Below are positions 26,526 to 36,205 of a stretch of DNA of 64,000 nt, in pieces (position 1 is the first letter of the stretch; each line of letters starts with the position of its first letter). A model generated the notes under the pieces. That model searched no databases. It was not told the origin of the DNA and saw only the letters and a list, made by a program, of their open reading frames with translations. Where the stretch lies: contig JAFLBR010000004.1 of assembly GCA_017303795.1 (NCBI GenBank), forward strand, positions 304,584 through 368,583. Reading direction: 5' to 3'. This DNA is from Cytophagales bacterium. GTDB taxonomy: Bacteria > Bacteroidota > Bacteroidia > Cytophagales > Cyclobacteriaceae. The translations under genes were made by a program, and so were the position numbers.

Positions 26526-27901
26526 TGAGGAAGTATTTTTTTCTTTTAATCTGTTGCCTTGGCTTGTTGCGTGTTTTTGCGCAGGTAGATGATTCTGCAA
26601 CGGAAAAGACAGTTACACTTTATAATAATCTGAAGATAGTTCAGAACAGTAGCTACTTTCTTTTTGGTCAGGAATTTTTCAACAGCTTTAAATATAGTTC
26701 GGGCAGTGCGCATGGCGATAAAACCTATTCAGACAGCCGAGAAGTAACCGGAGCTTATCCGGTTGTGTTAGGGTCAGACTTCCATTATTATCTCGATAAA
26801 AGCGAAACAGAAAGAGGCTACCACACCGAAGCGGTGAAGTGGGCCTATCAACAAGGGTTTATTGTTACGTTCGATTGGCACATTAGTGCGCGCAATACAT
26901 CATCTTATACTTGCAGTGGCTCGCCCGCTAATCTTGCTAAAAATATTGCCAGCGGAAATACAAATGGCGATCGCGATTGGTACCTGGCCGAACTGGATAA
27001 AGTAATTGCTATCATTAACAACGATCTGGTTGTAAATGGAGAGAACATTCCCATTGTATTCAGGCCCTTGCACGAAATGAATGGCAATTGGTTTTGGTGG
27101 GGCGCGGCCTGTTCGGGTTTTACACCAACCGACTACAGAGCCTTGTACCAACTAACGGTTGACTATGTGAAAGCACGCACTAACAATGTTTTGTTTTGCT
27201 GGTCGCCCAATAGCCCGGTTAACAGTTCAATTCTTTCTAATTATTATCCGGGCGATGCGTATGTGGATATTGTGGGTTTGGATATCTATGAGATTACAGC
27301 CGATCCGTTTCGCCAATACATGGGTGCATTAGTAGATTTTGCAGGTGTGCATAACAAAGTGGCGGTGTTAAGTGAAACCGGCTATAGAAACGATACTGGT
27401 AATGGCGATGCTGCCGCTAAGTATTGGAACGATTCGGTATTGCCGGCAATTGTAAACGATCCTTCCGGAAAGGCCCTTAAAATAGCCTGGGCACTTACGT
27501 GGATTAACTCCAGTTGGTCACATCCATATGTTCCACATGCCAACAGCACATCAACAGCCAAACAAAGCTTTATCAATTTTAAGAATTCAAAACATGTGGT
27601 GTTTAGCGATAAAGCCGAAACGATGTACGAACCATTGATCGTGTTGTCAACCTCAAACGAAAACGAGGCAATGGTTCAGGTAACTCAAGACCAGCATCAG
27701 ATTATGGTGAAGTTTACAGACTTTGCATCACCGGTATGGGTAAGTATTCACGATACATCGGGCAAAAAAATTGTGGAAGAAAAAACGAGTATGCCAGAAA
27801 TTACCTTTTCGACTGAAAAGTTTATGATTAAACCAGGCGTTTACATTATTAAAGTTGCCAGTGCAACAAAAACGGCTACTCAGAAAGTGTTAGTACGGTA
27901 A
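26525..27901 (+). CDS. Glycoside hydrolase family 26 (putative beta-mannanase) with T9SS sorting domain
   Basis: A 458-residue retaining enzyme, probably an endo-beta-1,4-mannanase. Start ATG 26525 overlaps the upstream stop by one base (TGATG), so translation is coupled. After a signal peptide (YFFLLICCLGLLRVFAQ) comes the GH26 barrel: acid/base Glu184 in RPLHEMNGNWFWWGA and nucleophile Glu284 in VLSETGYRND. The last about 75 residues (VWVSIHDTSGKKIVEEK to GVYIIKVASATKTATQKVLVR in separate strands) form a type A T9SS C-terminal domain with the final basic KVLVR. It is therefore secreted through type IX and attached outside. Confidence 0.92.
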   Translation: MRKYFFLLICCLGLLRVFAQVDDSATEKTVTLYNNLKIVQNSSYFLFGQEFFNSFKYSSGSAHGDKTYSDSREVTGAYPVVLGSDFHYYLDKSETERGYHTEAVKWAYQQGFIVTFDWHISARNTSSYTCSGSPANLAKNIASGNTNGDRDWYLAELDKVIAIINNDLVVNGENIPIVFRPLHEMNGNWFWWGAACSGFTPTDYRALYQLTVDYVKARTNNVLFCWSPNSPVNSSILSNYYPGDAYVDIVGLDIYEITADPFRQYMGALVDFAGVHNKVAVLSETGYRNDTGNGDAAAKYWNDSVLPAIVNDPSGKALKIAWALTWINSSWSHPYVPHANSTSTAKQSFINFKNSKHVVFSDKAETMYEPLIVLSTSNENEAMVQVTQDQHQIMVKFTDFASPVWVSIHDTSGKKIVEEKTSMPEITFSTEKFMIKPGVYIIKVASATKTATQKVLVR

Positions 27902-27909
27902 TAGAACCA

Positions 27910-27933
27910 GCAAACCTTATTAGTTTGGTTTGC
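27910..27933 (+). terminator. Weak hairpin between GH26 and the regulator
   Basis: The arms GCAAACC (27910-27916) and GGTTTGC (27927-27933) flank a 10-base loop. No clear T run follows, so it may attenuate rather than end transcription, or mark a processing site that separates the binding/enzyme half from the regulator half of the PUL. Confidence 0.4.
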
Positions 27934-27959
27934 ACGAATAAAATCAATAGCTTTTATTC

Positions 27960-30900
27960 ATGAAAGTTCCAGCAGCACATAAGCAACATGGCCACACCTT
28001 ACTATATGTTGGGCTGCTGATAATATTGTTGTTCCCGTTAAGGGGATATACGCAACCCGAGGAGTTATACAAGAAGAAACTGGTATTCGATCAACTTCAC
28101 GAAGAACAGAGCTTATCGCAAAGTTCTATTAATTGCATCTTACAAGATAGTGATGGTTACCTGTGGATAGGAACCTGGTCTGGATTAATTCGTTACGATG
28201 GCTATACTACAACTGTATTCCACTCCGAAAACCAACCGGGCAAACTTCAGAGCAATAAGATACTTACGCTTTATGAAGACCACTCAGGCTTTCTTTGGAT
28301 TGGAACCCACATGGGTGGGCTTTTCAGGTATAATAAAAACACCAACACATTCGAAAAATTTGCGCACGATGAAAACGATCCCACCAGCTTAAGCAATAAC
28401 AATGTACGCGCCATACAAGAAGATGCTGCTGGTAATTTGTGGGTGGGTACAGAGATGGGAATTAATATTCTGAAAAAGGATACCCCCGGGTTTCTTCATA
28501 TTACTACTGCTACTGCTCCCACGCTCACACAAAACCACATCTCCGCAATACACCGCTCGGCCAATAACGAAATGTGGATTGGTACCACATACGGCCTTAA
28601 CAAATTGCAAAGTCAGGGCAGTCGGTATGAGTTTAAGAGTTATCTCTATAGTAAAGATTCAGTCAATCATGCATTGCATAATCACATCTATGGCATTGCA
28701 AGTTTGCCAACCGAAAATGGTACTGGCATCTGGTTAACCACCAAAGAAGGACTTAAGGTTCTTATTAACGGAACATTAACCAGCTATCGGGTGCCTAATA
28801 AACCACCTAGTTATAATTTGTTCAGTAGTGTCTTAGTTGTGCCAGGCGATAGACCCTATCTGGTTGCCGGTTCTGAGGCAGGTATTTCATTTTTTGATGT
28901 GGCCGCTATGCAGTTTGACGAAACTGTTCCAACCGGCTCTGACGAAATGAATTTAAGTCATGGCTCAATCACATCCTTGTACATGGATAGAGGAGGTGTA
29001 CTTTGGGTAGGAACAAAGAAGGGTATCAATAAATTTGATTCATACACCAAAGAGTTTGAATCGTTTGAGGTTTCGCAGTTCGATAAAACAAAAAGTATAA
29101 TTACGGGCGTGCAAATCTCAGCCACCGGTGGTTATTGGATTGCTACCATTGGTGGTGGTCTTTATAAGTTTGATGGTAATAGTACCTTTATCAAATATAG
29201 ATTCGCTACAAAAGAGGAAAACACGTTTACAGAGTTTGTTCAAAATTTGTATTCCGATGAGAAGGGAAACATCTGGGTGGGTACCGCGGGTGCGGGTGTG
29301 TATCATTTCAATGAACACCAACTCACCAGCCCTGAGATAACTTCCTTCAATCACTATTCAACACAAACTACCCCTATACTAAGCGATAATTTTATCATGT
29401 CAATTACAAGCGATGGTCGCGATAATGTATTGATAGGAACCTGGAGTGGTGGTTTGTATAAAATTCTGCAACACGGTGATGTGATAAAATACCAAGACCC
29501 ACGATTATCAACCGCGCCCATAGTTGTTTCGTACGTAGATCGATCGGGCACAGCCTGGGTAGGCACACGCGGCAATGGTTTTTACAGTGTTAAGGAGAAT
29601 GGCGAAGAGTTAATAGTAGAACATTACAAACGATCGGAGACAAACAGCATCAACGATAATTTTATTAACTGCATTTATGAAGATCATGCCGGTATTTTCT
29701 GGCTTGCTACCGATGGGGGTTTAAGTTCGTTTGATAGAAGGCTGAATGTTTTTGAAAATTATAATATAGAAGGCGGACCTAGCAATAATGTAATAGTAAG
29801 TATTCTGGAAGATAATGAAGGCAAGCTTTGGCTTGCACATTGGAATGGCCTCACCGTAATTGATCCGTCAGACCAAACCTGGATGCGCAACTACGATCGT
29901 AACGATCACATTATGGGTGGGTTTTTCTACAATAATATCTGTGTAAAAAGCGCAGAAGGGCAATTGTTGTTTGCAGGCTCAGAAGGCTTTAATCGCATCG
30001 ACTCAAAAAAAATAGTACAACGCCCCGAAGAATTTCCGCTGGCGATTACGCAGTTTGAATTATTTGGTAAAGATGTGGCGCATGGCGAAATGGTAAACGA
30101 CAGAGTATTGCTGGCACAACCGCTTCGTAATAATTCTGAAATAGAATTGAAGCACTTCGAAAACTCCATAGCATTTGAATTTGCCTCGCTTGATTTTGCA
30201 GCTCCCGCAAAAATAAGATATGCCTACATGCTGGAAGGATTTAACGATACCTGGAGCTATACAACCAGCGAAAGACGTTTTGCCAATTATACCAACCTCA
30301 ATCCGGGCACGTATACATTCAAAGTAAAAGCTTCTGGTATTGATGGAATCTGGCAGGAAAAATACAGTCAGTTTACAGTTGTGATAAATCCACCCTGGTG
30401 GAAAACATATTGGGCAGCCGTGCTTTATGTGCTATTAGGTTTTGCTGCACTATATGTGTTTAGAAAATTTGTATTGTTACGCGCTAACCTGATGCACGAT
30501 ATAAAACTAGAGCGATTGCAACGCGAAAACCTGGAAAAACTTAACAGGGCTAAGTTAGATTTCTTCACCAACATCTCGCACGAGTTCCGTACACCCCTTA
30601 CGTTAATTCTAGGCCCATTGCAATCATTGCTGGAATCAAACGAGTTGGGCAAACATGCACGAAATCATTTATTCAGAATCAATAATAATGCGCAACGATT
30701 ATTACGATTAGTAAATCAATTGCTTGATTTTAGAAAAGCTGAATCAGGTAACCTTAACCTGAAGGTTTCGGAAGGCAACATAGTTCGCTTTGCACGTGAG
30801 ATAAAACTTTCGTTCGATACACTAGCCGAGCAATTGCGGATTACTTTCACAATGGAAGTAAGCGCTGAAAACATTAAAGTATGGTTCGATCGCGATCAGT

Positions 30901-32123
30901 TTGAGAAAATTCTTTTCAACTTGTTATCAAATGCATTTAAACACACCCAGGAAGGCGGAAGAATTGTATTGAAGATTGTTGATGCCGGAGATGAAGTTCA
31001 GATAATCGTAGAAGATTCTGGCCGCGGCATCCGTCAGGAACACTTCGATCAGATTTTCCAGACATTTTTTAGTTACGATGAAGATAAACATCATACAGGT
31101 ACAGGCATTGGGCTTGCGCTTTCCAAAAGTCTGATAGACATGCATCATGGAAAAATTGAAGTGCAGAGTAAAGAAGGTGAGTTCAGTCGCTTCATCATCT
31201 CACTCAAAAAAGGAAGTACACACTTCAGTGATGACGAAATCCAAAATCTATCTGACGATCTTGAATCCATGGATTATTATCCGGCATTAACTGAGCCAAC
31301 GCTGGACTCAGCACCATATGAAACCCCCGATCAGAAAAAAGATACACAAACGCTGCCGCGGATGTTGATTGTAGAAGATACAGCGGAGGTACGCACTTAT
31401 ATTAAATCTATTTTTGAAAATAGTTATACTATACTGGAAGCAACACAAGGCGAAGAAGGCTGGACGCAAGCCCTGGAGAATATACCAGACATTATTATAA
31501 GTGATGTAATGATGCCTGTAATGGATGGTATAACCCTCTGTAAAAAATTAAAGGCCGATAAACATACGTGTCACATTCCATTAATATTGCTTACTGCCCG
31601 CACCTCGCTTATTTTTAAAGTGGAGGGGTTAGAAACCGGTGCCGATGAGTATTTGAATAAACCATTCAATCCCCGTGTTCTGGAATTGAAAGTGCGCAAC
31701 CTGTTGCGCCTGCGTACCCAAATGCGCGAAGCGTTTACCGATAACAAAATTCTTTCTATTGAACCTAAGCGCGTAACCCTTAACTCGGCCGATGAATTGT
31801 TTATTCAGCAAACTATGGAAAGCATTGAAGCTAACATGACCAATGCTGAATTTGCAATTGAAGACTTATGCCGCGATGTGGCCATGAGTCGCATGCAATT
31901 ATATCGTAAACTAAAAGCACTTACCGGTCTTTCGGCTAATGAATTTATTCGCACCATGCGCCTGAAACGCGCAGCGCAACTCTTAGAACAAAATCAACTT
32001 ACAGTTGCCGAAGTTACCTACGAGGTTGGCTTTAGCGATTTACCATACTTCCGCGAATGCTTTAAGAAAATGTTTGGTGTAACTCCTTCAGAATATGCGC
32101 ACCAAAAAGATGTGGAGAAGTGA
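27960..32123 (+). CDS. Hybrid two-component system (HTCS) regulator of the PUL
   Basis: A one-protein sensor-regulator of 1387 residues. Order: signal peptide; periplasmic double propeller with repeated Reg_prop units (GYLWIGTWSGLIRYDGY, GFLWIGTHMGGLFRY, GVLWVGTKKGINKFD) to about 700; Y_Y_Y domain about 740-805 (YMLEGFNDTWSY, YTNLNPGTYTFKVKA); membrane helix about 808-832; HisKA with His874 in HEFRTPLTL; HATPase about 975-1090; receiver with Asp1182 in SDVMMPVMDG; C-terminal AraC-type HTH about 1280-1385. Oligosaccharides from the target polysaccharide should bind the periplasmic part and induce the PUL. It is unusual in lying inside the gene set it presumably controls. Confidence 0.96.
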   Translation: MKVPAAHKQHGHTLLYVGLLIILLFPLRGYTQPEELYKKKLVFDQLHEEQSLSQSSINCILQDSDGYLWIGTWSGLIRYDGYTTTVFHSENQPGKLQSNKILTLYEDHSGFLWIGTHMGGLFRYNKNTNTFEKFAHDENDPTSLSNNNVRAIQEDAAGNLWVGTEMGINILKKDTPGFLHITTATAPTLTQNHISAIHRSANNEMWIGTTYGLNKLQSQGSRYEFKSYLYSKDSVNHALHNHIYGIASLPTENGTGIWLTTKEGLKVLINGTLTSYRVPNKPPSYNLFSSVLVVPGDRPYLVAGSEAGISFFDVAAMQFDETVPTGSDEMNLSHGSITSLYMDRGGVLWVGTKKGINKFDSYTKEFESFEVSQFDKTKSIITGVQISATGGYWIATIGGGLYKFDGNSTFIKYRFATKEENTFTEFVQNLYSDEKGNIWVGTAGAGVYHFNEHQLTSPEITSFNHYSTQTTPILSDNFIMSITSDGRDNVLIGTWSGGLYKILQHGDVIKYQDPRLSTAPIVVSYVDRSGTAWVGTRGNGFYSVKENGEELIVEHYKRSETNSINDNFINCIYEDHAGIFWLATDGGLSSFDRRLNVFENYNIEGGPSNNVIVSILEDNEGKLWLAHWNGLTVIDPSDQTWMRNYDRNDHIMGGFFYNNICVKSAEGQLLFAGSEGFNRIDSKKIVQRPEEFPLAITQFELFGKDVAHGEMVNDRVLLAQPLRNNSEIELKHFENSIAFEFASLDFAAPAKIRYAYMLEGFNDTWSYTTSERRFANYTNLNPGTYTFKVKASGIDGIWQEKYSQFTVVINPPWWKTYWAAVLYVLLGFAALYVFRKFVLLRANLMHDIKLERLQRENLEKLNRAKLDFFTNISHEFRTPLTLILGPLQSLLESNELGKHARNHLFRINNNAQRLLRLVNQLLDFRKAESGNLNLKVSEGNIVRFAREIKLSFDTLAEQLRITFTMEVSAENIKVWFDRDQFEKILFNLLSNAFKHTQEGGRIVLKIVDAGDEVQIIVEDSGRGIRQEHFDQIFQTFFSYDEDKHHTGTGIGLALSKSLIDMHHGKIEVQSKEGEFSRFIISLKKGSTHFSDDEIQNLSDDLESMDYYPALTEPTLDSAPYETPDQKKDTQTLPRMLIVEDTAEVRTYIKSIFENSYTILEATQGEEGWTQALENIPDIIISDVMMPVMDGITLCKKLKADKHTCHIPLILLTARTSLIFKVEGLETGADEYLNKPFNPRVLELKVRNLLRLRTQMREAFTDNKILSIEPKRVTLNSADELFIQQTMESIEANMTNAEFAIEDLCRDVAMSRMQLYRKLKALTGLSANEFIRTMRLKRAAQLLEQNQLTVAEVTYEVGFSDLPYFRECFKKMFGVTPSEYAHQKDVEK

Positions 32124-32151
32124 GTTCTGGATTTAACCTAAACAGTTTATA

Positions 32152-33135
32152 ATGAAGTATTCTTTTTTCTTTCTGGCAATGCTGGTTTGCAGTTTGGCTT
32201 ACGCTCAGCAGTTGCCCCAAATAAAAGTTAGTGGCAACAAGTTTGTAACAGCCAGCAATCAGCCCATTGTGTTTCAGGGATTAGACACCAGCGATCCATA
32301 CAAATTAAAAAATGATGGCCAATGGAATAAGCGCTACTTCCAGGAAATGAAAAACTGGGGCGCAAACATTGTGCGCTTTCCGGTGCATCCTGCTAACTGG
32401 CGCACAATGGGTAACGAAGCCTATATGCAATTGCTTGACGAAGGCATACAATGGGCTACCGAATTACAACTGTATGTAATTATCGATTGGCACAGCATCG
32501 GTAATCTAAAAACCGGAAAGTTTTTTCGACCATCGTATGAAACTACAATCAAAGAAACGAATGACTTCTGGCGAACGATGGCAAAGCGCTATGGCAAAAA
32601 TTCAACGGTTGCATTTTTTGAATTGTTTAACGAGCCCGTTAACAACAATGAGTTTGGTGCATGCACCTGGGTCGAGTGGAAAGCCTTGCAGGAAGATATG
32701 ATTGCTGTAATCAGAGCGGAAGGCGCACTTACTGTTCCGTTAGCTGCCGGTTTTAATTGGGGTTATGATTTGATAGAAGCAGGCGCAAACCCGATTGCTG
32801 CAACGGGCATTGGGTATGTGAGCCATCCATATCCGCAGAAGCGCGAAAAACCCTGGGCCGAAAAGTGGACAGAAGATTGGGGCTTTATGGCCGAAAAGTA
32901 TCCACTCATTCTTACCGAAATAGGTTTTAGTGGCAAAGAAGAAAAGGGGGCCCATGTTCCGGTTATCAGCGATGAATCGTATGGCGATGCTATTACCACA
33001 TATTGCAAAGCGAATGGAGTTTCTTATACGGTTTGGTGTTTCGATCCTAATTGGGGACCAATGCTTATTAGCGATTGGAATTTTAATACAACACGCCAGG
33101 GAAAATATTTTAAAGCGTTATGGTTAAAAAAATGA
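32152..33135 (+). CDS. Glycoside hydrolase family 5, exported
   Basis: A 327-residue retaining hydrolase with a signal peptide (MKYSFFFLAMLVCSLAYAQ) and no lipobox, so probably periplasmic. The single TIM-barrel domain shows GANIVRFPVHPANW (beta-2/3 region), the acid/base Glu161 in ELFNEPVNN and the nucleophile Glu256 in ILTEIGFSG. GH5 covers mannanases, endoglucanases and others; with the flanking GH26 and acetyl esterase a beta-mannan or glucan substrate is most likely. The stop overlaps the esterase start by 4 bases (ATGA). Confidence 0.9.
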   Translation: MKYSFFFLAMLVCSLAYAQQLPQIKVSGNKFVTASNQPIVFQGLDTSDPYKLKNDGQWNKRYFQEMKNWGANIVRFPVHPANWRTMGNEAYMQLLDEGIQWATELQLYVIIDWHSIGNLKTGKFFRPSYETTIKETNDFWRTMAKRYGKNSTVAFFELFNEPVNNNEFGACTWVEWKALQEDMIAVIRAEGALTVPLAAGFNWGYDLIEAGANPIAATGIGYVSHPYPQKREKPWAEKWTEDWGFMAEKYPLILTEIGFSGKEEKGAHVPVISDESYGDAITTYCKANGVSYTVWCFDPNWGPMLISDWNFNTTRQGKYFKALWLKK

Positions 33136-34190
33136 TGCGCGTACTACTTCTGGCGCTGTTAGCAGCAGCATGTTCTCCGGCTGAACCACAATTTTTCACC
33201 GCAGATAACACATTGTTTCAATACATGGGGCGTATTGATTTCAGCAATAACAAAACTCCACGCTTTTGGGTAGCGGGTGCGCAAGTGCAGGCAAAGTTTA
33301 AAGGCACAACGTGTGTGCTTACTGTTAATGATGAAATAAAATGGGGCACCACACATAACTACCTCGAAGTTTCTATTGACGGTGCTGAGCCCCAACGCAT
33401 CAAACTAAAGGAGAAAGAAAATAAAATTGACTTAAGTGCGGGCTTAACAGATGGTGAACACACTGTTACTATTATTAAAGCTACCGAGGCCCTGCAAGGT
33501 TACATTGAGTTTGTTGGCTTAACCTGCGATAAGCTTTTAACACCAAACGAACTACCCAAACGTAAAATAGAATTTTTTGGCGACTCCATTACCAGTGGAA
33601 TGGGTAGCGAACTAACCCCCATTCCGTGCGATAGTGCTGAATGGTACGATCAGCACACTGTGTATTATGGCTATGCAGCAACTGCGGCCAGAACACTTCA
33701 GGCGCAATATCACCTTACCTCCGAATCAGGCATTGGGTTGATACATAACTGTTGCGATAAACCTTATGTAATGCCGCGGGTTTATGATAAACTGAATATA
33801 ACCGATGACTCACTCACCTGGAATTTTAATCGGTATCAACCTGATGTGGTGAGTATTTGCCTGGGGCAGAACGATGGCATTCAGGATTCAACACAATTTG
33901 TTAGTGCATATGTGGCGTTTATAAAAACCTTGCGCGGGCATTACCCAAATGCTCAGTTTGTTTGCGTCAGCAGCCCGATGGCTAACGAGAAATTAAGAAA
34001 CACGCTTAGTAACTACTTGCAGGCAACTGTACAATACTATCAGGCACAAGGCGAAACAAAAATTGATTATTATGTTTTTAATCGAGGGTTTAACAAAGGC
34101 TGTGGCGGCCATCCCGATAAAGAAGATCAACAACAGATAGCACAGGAGGTAACAAATTTTATTCGAACGAAAATGAAATGGAATGATTAA
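33132..34190 (+). CDS. CE2-like SGNH acetyl esterase, lipoprotein
   Basis: A 352-residue esterase expected to remove acetyl groups from a hemicellulose. ATG 33132 or 33135 starts a lipoprotein signal (MRVLLLALLAAAC). The N-terminal third is a jelly-roll-like beta domain (FWVAGAQVQAKFKGTTC, EVSIDGAEPQRIKL), and the SGNH hydrolase domain starts at IEFFGDSITSGMG with nucleophile Ser152 and ends with the His327 motif GCGGHPD. A CE2-type layout of jelly-roll plus SGNH fits better than a plain GDSL lipase. It overlaps GH5 genes on both sides (4 and 8 bases), so it is part of one transcript. Confidence 0.85.
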   Translation: MMRVLLLALLAAACSPAEPQFFTADNTLFQYMGRIDFSNNKTPRFWVAGAQVQAKFKGTTCVLTVNDEIKWGTTHNYLEVSIDGAEPQRIKLKEKENKIDLSAGLTDGEHTVTIIKATEALQGYIEFVGLTCDKLLTPNELPKRKIEFFGDSITSGMGSELTPIPCDSAEWYDQHTVYYGYAATAARTLQAQYHLTSESGIGLIHNCCDKPYVMPRVYDKLNITDDSLTWNFNRYQPDVVSICLGQNDGIQDSTQFVSAYVAFIKTLRGHYPNAQFVCVSSPMANEKLRNTLSNYLQATVQYYQAQGETKIDYYVFNRGFNKGCGGHPDKEDQQQIAQEVTNFIRTKMKWND

Positions 34191-36135
34191 CCCGATAACA
34201 AAACGTGTGCGATTTTTCGCGTTACTTTTTCTCTTGTTCTTGACAGGGACAATTGATGCACAAAATTTTAATCGAGGAGTAAACCTATCCAATTGGTTTC
34301 AGGCTGGCAGTGCCCGCGAAATACAATTCACCACGTTTACAAAAAAAGATTTTGAACAGATAAAATTTCTGGGTGCCGATGTAATCCGGTTGCCGATCAA
34401 CCTGCATTACATGACTAACGGTGCCCCGGAATATAAACTTGATCCATTGTTTTTAAACATGCTGGATCAGGTGGTTGACTGGGCCGAAGAATTACAAATT
34501 CATATAATATTAGATAACCACACGTTCGATCCGGCCGTGAATACATCGCCCGATGTAATTGACCCATTAAAAAAAACGTGGGCTCAAATGGCACAGCATT
34601 ATAAGAACCGATCTGACTATGTGTACTACGAAGTATTAAACGAACCACACGGAATAGCCGGTAACGTATGGGCACAAATTCAACAGCAAGTTATAGATAC
34701 CATTCGTGTACACGATACCCAGCATTACATTGTGGTGGGTGGAGTAGATTGGAATAGCTACACAAGCCTTGCCGCTTTACCTGTCTATACCGATGATAAA
34801 TTGATTTATACGTTTCACTTTTACGATCCGTTTGTCTTCACGCATCAAGGAGCTACATGGGGAAGCCCGTCTATGGCATCGTTAGGCGGAGTGCCATTTC
34901 CATACGGGGCATCGGCTATGCCAGCAACACCTAACGATTTAAAAGGTACCTGGGTTGAAGGTGCAATTAATAATTACATTAACGATGGTACCATTAACCG
35001 TGTGCGTCAGCTTATTGATATAGCCGTTTCTTTTAAAACGCAACGCAATGTGCCCGTGTTTTGTGGCGAACTGGGAGTTTATATTCCGAACAGTAATAAC
35101 ACGGATCGGTTACGTTGGTATGAAGCGGTGCGTACTTACATGGAACAAAAAGATATTTCGTGGACGATGTGGGATTATAAAGGCGGCTTTGGATTGTTCG
35201 AGAAAAACTCTGGCGAACGTTATGAATATGATCTGAATGTTGGCTTACTCGAAAAATTAAATTTTAATGTGCCACCCCAGCAGGAGTATGTAAAGAAACC
35301 CGAAACAAAATCCAGAATTTTGTATGATGATTATCCCGGTAAAGATGTTTACAATGCGAGTTACCGAAACGCAGGCTCGCTTGATTTTTATTCACCCAAT
35401 GCCGCTACAGGCGATTATTGCTTGTGTTGGAATGGTGTTGCTCAATACGATGCAATTGCATTAGACCTTCGGCCCGATCTTGACTTTAGCAAACTGAAAG
35501 AACACAACTTTGAGCTTACGTTTAAAGTAAAGTCGACAGCGACAACCGCAAAATTTGATGTTCGCTTAATGGATACCAAAACCGGCCCGAACGACAGGCC
35601 TTGGCGCATGGGCAAAACAATAGATAACACGGTTACTCCATTTAATGGTCAGTGGCAGGAAGTTCGCATTCCTTTAAAAGCATTGGCCGAAATGGGCGCA
35701 TGGGATGGCGCGTGGTTTAATCCACAAGGACTTTTCGATTGGACAAACATAGATCGGTTAGAGATTGTGGCAGAGCACCATCCTTTATCAGGCATTACGT
35801 TTTGTTATGACGATATAAAAATTGAAGGCGAAGAAATTGAAGAAGAAATTATTACAAGTATAAAGCCAGCTAAGACAATAGAGATTTATCCTAACCCCTT
35901 TACCGAAGGAGTTACAATTGAGTATAAACCGGAAACAAATCAGACTGATGTTTTGATTTATAATCAACTTGGGGTTTTAATCAGGCAGTTTAGACAATCA
36001 ACCTATCTGGGTGAAAGGACTACTGTGTATTGGGATGGCACTACTGAAAACGGACTACGAGTAACTTCAGGAGTTTACCTGATCAGGATAAAGTCTGGAA
36101 ATACAGCACAAGTTGAAAAAGTGCTCGTCCGATAG
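34183..36135 (+). CDS. Glycoside hydrolase family 5 with C-terminal beta domain and T9SS tail
   Basis: A 650-residue modular endo-acting enzyme. A signal peptide (FFALLFLLFLTGTIDAQ) precedes a GH5 barrel with RLPINLHY, acid/base Glu154 in YYEVLNEPHG and nucleophile Glu296 in VFCGELGVYIP. Residues about 375-555 form a CBM-like beta-sandwich (DDYPGKDVYNASYRN to GITFCYDDIKIEGE). The last about 75 residues start at IEIYPNPFTEGVTIEYK and end TAQVEKVLVR, a type A T9SS sorting domain. It is the last gene of the PUL. The GH5 subfamily is not resolved (mannan, glucan or xyloglucan are possible). Confidence 0.9.
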   Translation: MINPITKRVRFFALLFLLFLTGTIDAQNFNRGVNLSNWFQAGSAREIQFTTFTKKDFEQIKFLGADVIRLPINLHYMTNGAPEYKLDPLFLNMLDQVVDWAEELQIHIILDNHTFDPAVNTSPDVIDPLKKTWAQMAQHYKNRSDYVYYEVLNEPHGIAGNVWAQIQQQVIDTIRVHDTQHYIVVGGVDWNSYTSLAALPVYTDDKLIYTFHFYDPFVFTHQGATWGSPSMASLGGVPFPYGASAMPATPNDLKGTWVEGAINNYINDGTINRVRQLIDIAVSFKTQRNVPVFCGELGVYIPNSNNTDRLRWYEAVRTYMEQKDISWTMWDYKGGFGLFEKNSGERYEYDLNVGLLEKLNFNVPPQQEYVKKPETKSRILYDDYPGKDVYNASYRNAGSLDFYSPNAATGDYCLCWNGVAQYDAIALDLRPDLDFSKLKEHNFELTFKVKSTATTAKFDVRLMDTKTGPNDRPWRMGKTIDNTVTPFNGQWQEVRIPLKALAEMGAWDGAWFNPQGLFDWTNIDRLEIVAEHHPLSGITFCYDDIKIEGEEIEEEIITSIKPAKTIEIYPNPFTEGVTIEYKPETNQTDVLIYNQLGVLIRQFRQSTYLGERTTVYWDGTTENGLRVTSGVYLIRIKSGNTAQVEKVLVR

Positions 36136-36205
36136 ATCAAGTCGTATTTGCGAAATTGCTTACACATCTGCTACCTCTGTGTAATTCTAAATCGTATCTT
36201 TCACC

